DNA from: Poriferisodalis sp026713105
Lineage (GTDB): Bacteria; Actinomycetota; Acidimicrobiia; Acidimicrobiales; Poriferisodalaceae
Length of the DNA: 64,000 nt
NCBI GenBank assembly: GCA_965115995.1
Contig: OZ220472.1
Span: 1,364,001 to 1,428,000, forward strand
Reading direction: 5' to 3'
Part shown: positions 1 to 6,116 of the stretch, piece by piece
Position numbering within the stretch: position 1 is the stretch's first letter
Layout of the letters: each line of letters starts with the position of its first letter
Notes under the pieces: model-generated
What the model saw: the letters and a program-made list of their open reading frames with translations, nothing else
What the model was told of the DNA's origin: nothing
The model's database searches: none
Made by a program: the position numbers and the translations under genes

Positions 1-267
1 AGATTGTTGGTCTCGCTTGGTCCCGCCGCCGAGCAAGATGATCACCGTGTCCTCGTCGATGGCGACATAGATCCTGTAGCCGGGGCCGCTGTGGATGCGA
101 CGCTCCAGGACGCCTCTTCCGACGCCGCGGTGGTCTGCGAAGTTCCCGGTCTCCATCTGGGTGACGGCTCTGAGAATCTTGGCTGCGGGTGTCGCGTCGA
201 GACTGGTGAACCAGCGACCAAACGGGCTACGGCCACGGCTGTCCACATATTCTCTTGACTCGTACAG
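1..267 (-). CDS. HigB/RelE-type addiction-module toxin (3' end cut by window edge)
   Basis: The minus strand reads an open frame that leaves the window at base 1. It contains SREYVDSRGRSPFGRWF, then TGNFADHRGVGRGVLERR, then GPGYRIYVAIDED and VIILLGGGTKRDQQ. This is the block order of the phage-derived Gp49/HigB 'addiction module killer' family of RelE-fold mRNA interferases, which cleave mRNA on the ribosome. About 89 codons are visible; family members have roughly 95-110, so only a short tail is missing. No ATG lies in frame. Homologues begin near LYESREY, so a CTG at 267 is my best start, with GTG at 246 or ATT further upstream as alternatives. In this family the toxin gene precedes its HTH antitoxin, which would lie beyond the left edge. 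A 7-bp inverted repeat sits 24 bp upstream. Confidence 0.75.
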   Translation of the reverse strand, partial: MYESREYVDSRGRSPFGRWFTSLDATPAAKILRAVTQMETGNFADHRGVGRGVLERRIHSGPGYRIYVAIDEDTVIILLGGGTKRDQQS

Positions 268-290
268 TCTCGCTTCAGCAATGCCTGTAT

Positions 291-308
291 GGTAACGTAC
301 GCGTTACC
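291..308 (-). promoter_or_regulatory. Inverted repeat, candidate toxin-antitoxin operator
   Basis: GGTAACG-TACG-CGTTACC is a perfect 7-bp inverted repeat with a 4-base spacer, just upstream of the HigB-like toxin. HigBA-type modules autoregulate through palindromes in this position. The structure is seen directly; the role is inferred. Confidence 0.5.
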
Positions 309-535
309 AAAAGGCAATGGCGCTCAAGACCGGGGAAATCTCCGTGAGCGTGGCCATCCCGTCGGAACCGTCAATCCGGGCAGTGGCAGACCTGCGGGCG
401 ATCTCGCCGGCCAGCCCACCTACGGAGTTGGGAACCATTGGTGGCGCCTGCAACAGGCCGCCGACTTCACCGACTGCCAGTTGCTCGACCCTGTCGGGAC
501 ACTCGCGAGACCGCCCGGTTGGTAGAAGTGGAAAA
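309..535. other. Intergenic stretch without a supported gene
   Basis: Open frames exist on both strands, as is usual in high-GC DNA, but none has a recognisable domain, ribosome binding site or gene-like start. One minus-strand frame (about 313-530) reads VEQLAVGEVGGLLQAPPM and could be a decayed gene, but nothing I recognise. With the terminator and the flank up to 651, about 340 bases hold no called gene. Confidence 0.5.
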
Positions 536-561
536 CCCGGCCCTTATAGGGCCGGGTGGTT
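536..561 (-). terminator. Rho-independent terminator for the GH16 gene at 652-2334
   Basis: CCCGGCCC-TTATA-GGGCCGGG forms a perfect 8-bp GC stem with a 5-base loop. Read on the minus strand the stem is followed by TTTTC, about 95 bases past the stop of the first GH16 gene. On the plus strand the tail is only TGGTTT, so the minus direction is favoured. Confidence 0.7.
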
Positions 562-651
562 TATGCGCCTCAGCATAGCGTGTGCTCGCAGCAAAGCAAA
601 GCCATAGTTGGCAGCCTCGTAGTCCACTGATGCCCGTCTGCGCTCCGCTTC

Positions 652-2334
652 TTACTGGTATACGGGCTCCATGTCGGCGTAGTGGTTCTTGGGCTGCCAC
701 AGGCGGACGTAGTCGAAATTCACGCGGGTGTGGATACGTTCAAAATTTGCTGCTGAAGGCCACGCCCACGAGCCGAAGCTCAAGGGGTTCGGTGTGTGCG
801 CGACGCCGACCTGTTCGAGGAGCGTGCTGGCATCGTCGGGATCGGTGTATTCAATAAATTGGTCGAGCTGACTTCCGCCAAATCCGACCCAGCGACCTCT
901 GCTGTCAATGGTATAGATCTCCATCTTGTCCTCGGACCACACCGTGAGTTCATCCTGATAGCCGTCCACTTTGGTGAAGGTGCGGTAGCCCCTCGGAGTC
1001 CATTCCACTCCACTGGTGACGGTATGGGTGTCTATCGTCGAGCAGACACTGGTTCTCATCAAGAATTGCCGGACCGGATTATCTTGGGGCCAGCAGTGCT
1101 CGAGCCACTTCACACTCCTCCACGCCGATACCTCTCTGCTCGCTGCGTGATTCCAGTTTGCGTGCCAGATAAAGGTGGAGTGTCTGGCATTGGGCGCATA
1201 CTCATAGAAGTCGAGCTCGACATCGCCGTATTTGAGGTAGTTCTCCAGGTCGTTCACCTCCACCCCGTACTGCTTCCACAGATCCCGCCGCGAATTGTGG
1301 ATTGGCCACGCTATGAAGTTGATGTTGTGGTAAAAGGGCGACCCAGCATCCATGTTGACGGTGTACTTGAACTCGAGGTAGCCGTACTTGTAGTGGAGCT
1401 TGCCGTAGGTGTCCAAATTCGCGATGCAGTTTTTCGCTACTGCCATCGTCAGGGAATCGTCGGCGATGTTGCCGCACGACTCGCCCTCAGAGTCCACCAT
1501 GGCGCAGGGGTCGCCGTAGTTCCACATCGATTCGTCCAACGTGGACAGACCGTCTTTGCACCCTGCGGCATTTGCCGCAGGAGGCGAACCGTCGAACTCT
1601 TCGGCGAACACCAAGCTGTAATTCGAGGCGTTCTGCACCAGACCGGGAAGACCCGCCCGCAGCGTCTCCTCGTTGCTGCCTCCGGCCCCCTCGGGAATGA
1701 GCTCCCGCAGGTACAAGCAGACGTAGGCGTCCACGTTGTCATCGCCGTAGTCGTCGCAGCCCTTCGCCTCCGGCGGCGGGTTCACCACCACCTCGCGGTA
1801 CACCTTGAGCCCCGTGCCGGCGTCTGCCGCCGACACTTCCAGCCGCTGGGTGGCGAATGCGGCCGGCCAATGGGTCTGATCCGTCGTGCCTGCTGAGTTC
1901 CAGAAGTACAGCAGCCCCTCGTCGGGGAGAACTCTCACCTCTGTGTTCTGGCAGGTGTCCCAGTCCATTTTGCAATACCGGTAATGGGAGGCATCGGGCC
2001 GGCCCTCGATCTTGAACGTCAGATCCAGGTCGGTGCCGTCCCGTTGCTCCATCTCCAGCTCGCCGAAATAGCTGTACTGGTTGCTGGGAACTGCGGCGTC
2101 TCGGGCACCGAGCATGTTGGCATTGCGCCCGGGAGCCTCGTCGCGGCCGAACATGCGACCCAACAGGGGGACGGAGTACTCGGTCTCGGTGAAAGCCGCA
2201 GCGGGCTCGGCGACACCCGCCGCGCCTGCGCCATCTGCGCCTGCGCTCTCCGCGCCGGTGCCCTCCGCGCTCGCAGCGACGGACACCAATGCGGCCACGA
2301 CCGCCACCACAACCGGCAACGCCAGACGCCTCAT
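652..2334 (-). CDS. Secreted GH16-like glycoside hydrolase, paralogue 1
   Basis: A 560-residue exported protein with a signal peptide (MRRLALPVVVAVVAALVSVAA), a low-complexity Ala/Gly/Glu linker, an N-terminal beta-rich region (about 50-225) that I do not recognise, and a GH16-like jelly-roll domain (about 235-550). The domain shows SLVFAEEFDG, CGNIADDSLTMAV, KYGYLEFKYTVN, the catalytic-type E-x-D-x-x-E as ELDFYE (E373, D375, E378), WTPRGYRTFTKVDG and FDYVRLWQP. GH16 enzymes cut beta-1,3- or beta-1,4-glucans or galactans; the substrate cannot be read from sequence. The protein ends in NHYADMEPVYQ, nearly identical in the next two genes. The MRR start is chosen because the paralogues share it. 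An in-frame GTG lies 11 codons upstream. No Shine-Dalgarno precedes MRR; a 19-residue upstream ORF overlaps the start instead. It is more divergent than paralogues 2 and 3 are from each other. Confidence 0.85.
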   Translation of the reverse strand: MRRLALPVVVAVVAALVSVAASAEGTGAESAGADGAGAAGVAEPAAAFTETEYSVPLLGRMFGRDEAPGRNANMLGARDAAVPSNQYSYFGELEMEQRDGTDLDLTFKIEGRPDASHYRYCKMDWDTCQNTEVRVLPDEGLLYFWNSAGTTDQTHWPAAFATQRLEVSAADAGTGLKVYREVVVNPPPEAKGCDDYGDDNVDAYVCLYLRELIPEGAGGSNEETLRAGLPGLVQNASNYSLVFAEEFDGSPPAANAAGCKDGLSTLDESMWNYGDPCAMVDSEGESCGNIADDSLTMAVAKNCIANLDTYGKLHYKYGYLEFKYTVNMDAGSPFYHNINFIAWPIHNSRRDLWKQYGVEVNDLENYLKYGDVELDFYEYAPNARHSTFIWHANWNHAASREVSAWRSVKWLEHCWPQDNPVRQFLMRTSVCSTIDTHTVTSGVEWTPRGYRTFTKVDGYQDELTVWSEDKMEIYTIDSRGRWVGFGGSQLDQFIEYTDPDDASTLLEQVGVAHTPNPLSFGSWAWPSAANFERIHTRVNFDYVRLWQPKNHYADMEPVYQ

Positions 2335-2390
2335 ACCGGGGAATAGCCAATCTGACGCGTGATGCACGGTCGATGTGATGGCAATTTCAT
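2331..2390 (-). CDS. 19-residue upstream ORF coupled to GH16 paralogue 1
   Basis: The minus strand has TAAGGAG, 8 bases, then ATG opening MKLPSHRPCITRQIGYSPV and a TGA that overlaps the GH16 ATG as ATGA. The peptide aligns with the uORF before paralogue 2 (shared PSH, ITRQIG, SP) in the same frame and with the same ATGA junction. It supplies the only good ribosome binding site upstream of the enzyme gene, so translation coupling or a regulatory leader peptide is likely. It is too short for domain analysis. Confidence 0.55.
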   Translation of the reverse strand: MKLPSHRPCITRQIGYSPV

Positions 2391-2396
2391 CAAATC
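2372..2396 (-). promoter_or_regulatory. Imperfect inverted repeat GATGTGAT-N9-ATCAAATC
   Basis: This lies 38 bases upstream of the GH16 paralogue 1 start, the same distance as the perfect version before paralogue 2 (4219-4243). It overlaps the start of the uORF. It may bind a regulator or be inherited sequence from gene duplication. Confidence 0.35.
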
Positions 2397-2453
2397 GTCT
2401 CCTTACCGGGCTTCACGTCACAACCAATCTGACGCAAGTCGGTGTCTCATGTT

Positions 2454-4181
2454 CTACTGGTACACGGGCTCCATATCGGAGTAGTGGTTCTCGGGCTGCC
2501 ACACGCGGATGTAGTCGATCTGCATTCGCGTGCGGATATAAGGGTGATCGGTGCTGCTCGGCCATCCCCAGGCGCCGACGCTGAGCGGCAGGGGAACGTG
2601 GGAGACCGCGACCTTCTCGAGCAGCGAGTCGGGGTCGTCGGGATCGATGTATTCGAAGTAGGCGTCCCTGGCGTCGCCCGTCACCTTACGGTGCTCACCA
2701 GGACGACTCGAATACCGTGACACGTGCCTGGTGTTGACATCGATCTTGTCTTTGGGGACGACGGCCAGCTCGTCGCCGATGCCGTCAACCTTGGTGAAGC
2801 TGCGGTAGCCGCGCGGAGTCCACTCGATGCCAAGGGTCACGGTGAATGTGTCGGTGTGCTTGCACGGCAGGTTGGGGTTCTCGACGATCGAGATATCGGA
2901 CCTGTCACAGTATGAGTACCACCTGGTTGACCAGATCGGGCGAACGTCGAAGTCAGCGATCTTGTAGTGGTAGTTGCCGTACTGGTGCCCGATGTGCCTT
3001 ATCTTGTACGTTTCGTACTCGACCATGTCAATCTCGGTGTCCAGATTGGTGAGGAAGTCCTCCCAGTCCTCGATTTCGACTCCGTATCGGTCCAAGAGGA
3101 ACCGCAGCTTTTCCCCGCGGGAGTACAGGATGATGTTGTAGTTGCCGTACGTTGGCCAAGAGTCCGCATTGAAAGTGAACTTGAACTCGACGTAGCCGTA
3201 CTTGACGTGGAACTTGCCGTTGGTGGTGAGCCCGAAACCGCACTGCCCCGATAAGGCGAACACGAGTTTGCCGTCTACGACGTTGCCGCACGGCTCGCCC
3301 TTGGAGTCCGTGTTGGAGCTGTGGCAGGCGTCTCTGTAGTTCGATATGTCGTTGTAGGCCCAGACGACGCTGTCCAGGGTGGACATCCCGTCGCTGCACC
3401 CCGCGGAATTCGGCGGCGGAGGTGTGCCGTCGAACTCCTCGGCGAATACGAGCCTGTATTTGTCGGCGTCCTGCACCAGGCCGGGCAGACCGTCTCGCAG
3501 GGCCGACTCATCGACGCCGGCGGCAGCGTTAGAGGGCAGCAGCTCCCGCAGGAACAGGCATGCGTAGGCGTCGGGGTTGTTCTCCCCGTAGTCCTCGCAT
3601 CCCGTCACGGCGGTCGGGGGACCCACCAGCACCTCGCGGTACACCTTCAGCGAGCTGTCGGCGTCGGCGGCTGACAGCTCCACCGCGCGGGTTGGGAAGT
3701 CCGCGAAGAACCCCCACTGGAACTCGGTGCGCTGCTGCTTGTGCAGATACAGCAGGCCAGTCGACGTAACTCTCACGTTCACGTCGTCGCAGGTGCTGGG
3801 GGTCTCGCAGAACTGGTAGCCGGAGGGGTCGTGCTGGCCTTCCACCGCGAACGACAGATCCAGATCATCGGACCGCCCAGCGGTGTTGACCTTGCCGAAC
3901 CACATGGGTTCGCCGGCCGAAGGGTTCCGGCGGCTGGTCGCCTCATCGGCGTTGAAGATTCGGTCGAAGAACCTGACCGGATACTCCAAGGCGGTGAAGG
4001 CCACAGCAGGGCTGTGGCCGCCTGACGATGCAGGCCCCTGCGTCGACGAGGCAGCCGCGGCCGGCGCAGAGCCCAACAAGGCCGAGGAATCCCCGCCGGG
4101 CGCCGGCACCACGACAAGAGCCGCCGCCACCGACAACGCGGCCACCACCGCCACCACAACCGGCGACGCCACACGCCTCAT
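2454..4181 (-). CDS. Secreted GH16-like glycoside hydrolase, paralogue 2
   Basis: 575 residues: signal peptide (1 to about 25), Ala/Ser/Pro linker (about 30-60), N-terminal beta-rich region with paired cysteines (CETPSTC, about 125-131), and a GH16-like domain from about 240. Catalytic-type motif EIDMVE gives E383, D385, E388. RLVFAEEFDGTPP, EPCGNVVDGKL, VKYGYVEFKFTFN, WTPRGYRSFTKVDG and IDYIRVWQP follow the GH16 order. It is strongly similar to paralogue 3 throughout, including the N-terminal region, so the two arose by a fairly recent tandem duplication. The start is fixed at ATG 4181: no usual start codon lies upstream in frame before a break in similarity. A 20-residue uORF with GAGGAG overlaps it as ATGA. 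The C-terminus NHYSDMEPVYQ is shared by all three. Confidence 0.87.
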   Translation of the reverse strand: MRRVASPVVVAVVAALSVAAALVVVPAPGGDSSALLGSAPAAAASSTQGPASSGGHSPAVAFTALEYPVRFFDRIFNADEATSRRNPSAGEPMWFGKVNTAGRSDDLDLSFAVEGQHDPSGYQFCETPSTCDDVNVRVTSTGLLYLHKQQRTEFQWGFFADFPTRAVELSAADADSSLKVYREVLVGPPTAVTGCEDYGENNPDAYACLFLRELLPSNAAAGVDESALRDGLPGLVQDADKYRLVFAEEFDGTPPPPNSAGCSDGMSTLDSVVWAYNDISNYRDACHSSNTDSKGEPCGNVVDGKLVFALSGQCGFGLTTNGKFHVKYGYVEFKFTFNADSWPTYGNYNIILYSRGEKLRFLLDRYGVEIEDWEDFLTNLDTEIDMVEYETYKIRHIGHQYGNYHYKIADFDVRPIWSTRWYSYCDRSDISIVENPNLPCKHTDTFTVTLGIEWTPRGYRSFTKVDGIGDELAVVPKDKIDVNTRHVSRYSSRPGEHRKVTGDARDAYFEYIDPDDPDSLLEKVAVSHVPLPLSVGAWGWPSSTDHPYIRTRMQIDYIRVWQPENHYSDMEPVYQ

Positions 4182-4240
4182 GCCGGGGACCAGCCAATCT
4201 GACGCGTGATGCGCAGTAGATGTGATGGCGACTTGATCAC
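4178..4240 (-). CDS. 20-residue upstream ORF coupled to GH16 paralogue 2
   Basis: GAGGAG, 5 bases, then GTG opens MIKSPSHLLRITRQIGWSPA; its TGA overlaps the enzyme ATG as ATGA. It is the counterpart of the uORF at 2331-2390: eleven residues match in register and the junction is the same. The paralogue 3 upstream region has no such uORF because its start is followed by C rather than A. Confidence 0.55.
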   Translation of the reverse strand: MIKSPSHLLRITRQIGWSPA

Positions 4241-4243
4241 ATC
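4219..4243 (-). promoter_or_regulatory. Perfect inverted repeat GATGTGAT-N9-ATCACATC
   Basis: 8-bp arms and a 9-base spacer, 38 bases upstream of GH16 paralogue 2 and overlapping the uORF start. The TGTGA/TCACA arms recall CRP-type half sites but the spacer is longer than the CRP spacing, so the binding protein is unknown. Confidence 0.4.
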
Positions 4244-4300
4244 GACTCCTCCGCGGTATTCACGCCGCAGCGAATCTGGTGCCCGTCGGAGTCCCATTTC

Positions 4301-6031
4301 CTACTGGTACACCGGCTCCATATTGGAGTAATGATTGTCGGGTTGCCACACCCGGATGTAGTCGATCTTCATCCGGGTGCGGATGTGGGGGTGACGATTG
4401 CCGTCCAGAAAGCCCCAGGCGCCAACGCTGAGCGGCAGGGGAACGTGGGAGACCGCGACCTTCTCGAGCAACGAGTCGGGGTCGTCGGGATCGAGGTACT
4501 CGAAGTGGGCGTCCTTCGCGGCACCCGTCTTCATATCCCAACCGCCGGTCAGCCGAAGATCGCCCGCAATACGCCGCTGACGGATTTCTACCTTGTCCTT
4601 GGGGTTGGCGATCACGTCGTCGGAGAACTCGTCCACCTTTCTGAAGGTTCGGTAGCCGCTGGGAGTCCACTCGAAACCTAGGGTCACGGTGAAGACGTCG
4701 CTGTTACTGCAGGGGAGGTCGGGATTGCTGATGATCGAGCGATGTCGGTCCCTGCCGCACAAGGAGTTATACCTGGAGGACCATGTCGGAGGGATGTCGC
4801 GGTCCTTCAAATTGAAGAAGGCGTTGGCCCACTGGTTCGTGATGAAATACTGATTGGCGACGTTGTACTCGAAGAGGTCGATTTCCACGTCCACGTTGGT
4901 GAGGTAGTCCTCCCAATCGTTGATGTCGACTCCGTACCGGTCTAAGAGGAACCGCAGCTTCTCGTTACGGGCGAACAGGATGACGTTGTAGTTGTGGTAG
5001 TCGTGCCAACGTTCCATATTGACGGTGAACTTGACCTCGAAGTAGCCGTATTTGGCGTGGAACTTGCCGTAGGTGGCGAGCCCGAAGCCGCAGTTCCCCG
5101 ATATGGCGACCACGAGTTCGCCGTCTACGACGTTGCCGCACGGCTCGCCCCTGGAGTCCAGATTGTCGTTCTGGCAGGCGTCTCTGTAGTTCGATACGTC
5201 GTTGTAGGCCCATACATCGCCGTCCAGGGTGGACATGCCGTCGCTGCATCCCGCGGCGTTGGCTGGCGGAGGTGTGCCGTCGAACTCCTGGGCGAATACG
5301 AGGCTGTAGTTGTCGGCGTCCTGCACCAGGCCGGGCAGGCTGTCTCGCAGGGTCGACTCGTCAACGCCGGCGGCAGCGTTGGAGGGCAGCAGTTCGCGCA
5401 GGAACAGGCATGTGTAGGCGTCGGGGTTGTTCTCGCCGTAGTCCTCGCATCCCGTCACGGCGGTCGGGGGGCCCACCAGCACCTCGCGGTACACCTTCAA
5501 CGGGCTGTCGGCGTCGGCGGCTGACAGCTCCACTGCGCGGGTCGGGAAGTCCGCGAAATAGCCAAACTGGAAGCCCGTGCGCTGCTGCTTGTGCAGATAC
5601 AGCAGGCCCGTCGACGTGACTCTCACGTTCACGTCGTCGCAGGTGCTCGGCGTCTCACAGAACTGGTAGCCGGCAGGGTCGTGCTGGCCCTCCACCGCGA
5701 ACGACAGATCCAGATCATCGGTCCGTCCACCGGTGTTGACCTTGCCGAACCACATGGGGTCGGCGGCCGAAGGGTTCCGACGGCTAGTCGCCTCATCGGC
5801 GTTGAAGATGCGATCGAAGAACCTGACCGGGTACTCCAAGGCGGCGAAGGTCACGGCAGGGCTGTGGCTGCCTGACGATGCAGGCCCCTGCGTCGACGAG
5901 GCAGCCGCGGCCGGGGCAGCGCCCAACAAGGTCGAGGAATCCCCGCCAGGCGTCGGCACCACGACAAGTGCCGCCGCTACCGACAGAGCGGCCACCACCG
6001 CTACCGAAGTCGACAATGCAAAACGTCGCAT
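4301..6031 (-). CDS. Secreted GH16-like glycoside hydrolase, paralogue 3
   Basis: 576 residues from MRRFALSTSV. Signal peptide, Ala/Ser linker, N-terminal beta-rich region and GH16-like domain are as in paralogue 2. The catalytic-type motif is EIDLFE (E383, D385, E388), with SLVFAQEFDGTPP, EPCGNVVDGELVV, WTPSGYRTFRKVDE and IDYIRVWQP. The reading frame stays open to ATG 6094, which would add 21 residues including CYFPD. I prefer ATG 6031 because its paralogues start there and TATTTT lies 6 bases upstream, fitting a leaderless promoter. The gene is divergent from the large secreted protein at 6093; the two share a short intergenic promoter region. Substrate unknown: laminarin-, agar- or carrageenan-type glycans are all possible for the family. 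Confidence 0.86.
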   Translation of the reverse strand: MRRFALSTSVAVVAALSVAAALVVVPTPGGDSSTLLGAAPAAAASSTQGPASSGSHSPAVTFAALEYPVRFFDRIFNADEATSRRNPSAADPMWFGKVNTGGRTDDLDLSFAVEGQHDPAGYQFCETPSTCDDVNVRVTSTGLLYLHKQQRTGFQFGYFADFPTRAVELSAADADSPLKVYREVLVGPPTAVTGCEDYGENNPDAYTCLFLRELLPSNAAAGVDESTLRDSLPGLVQDADNYSLVFAQEFDGTPPPANAAGCSDGMSTLDGDVWAYNDVSNYRDACQNDNLDSRGEPCGNVVDGELVVAISGNCGFGLATYGKFHAKYGYFEVKFTVNMERWHDYHNYNVILFARNEKLRFLLDRYGVDINDWEDYLTNVDVEIDLFEYNVANQYFITNQWANAFFNLKDRDIPPTWSSRYNSLCGRDRHRSIISNPDLPCSNSDVFTVTLGFEWTPSGYRTFRKVDEFSDDVIANPKDKVEIRQRRIAGDLRLTGGWDMKTGAAKDAHFEYLDPDDPDSLLEKVAVSHVPLPLSVGAWGFLDGNRHPHIRTRMKIDYIRVWQPDNHYSNMEPVYQ

Positions 6032-6087
6032 ATCGGGAAAATAACATTTGGAGGCGTGATTCGCGGTCACAATGGATCGGTGGGAGG

Positions 6088-6116
6088 TGGACATGATGTC
6101 AGCCCGTTGCTATTTT
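6088..6116 (+). promoter_or_regulatory. Candidate sigma-70-type promoter for the large secreted protein
   Basis: TGGACA (6088-6093), exactly 17 bases, then TATTTT (6111-6116). Transcription would start near 6123, only about 6 bases before ATG 6129. This conflicts with the upstream ATG 6093 served by GGGAGG, so only one of the two models can be right. Confidence 0.35.

Noticed and set aside
317..607. 96-residue plus-strand ORF in the left intergenic region
   Set aside because: No domain, no ribosome binding site, and it runs through the terminator hairpin at 536-556.
796..1896. 366-residue plus-strand ORF antisense to GH16 paralogue 1
   Set aside because: It is a shadow of the GH16 frame; the minus-strand protein has clear GH16 motifs and two homologous neighbours.
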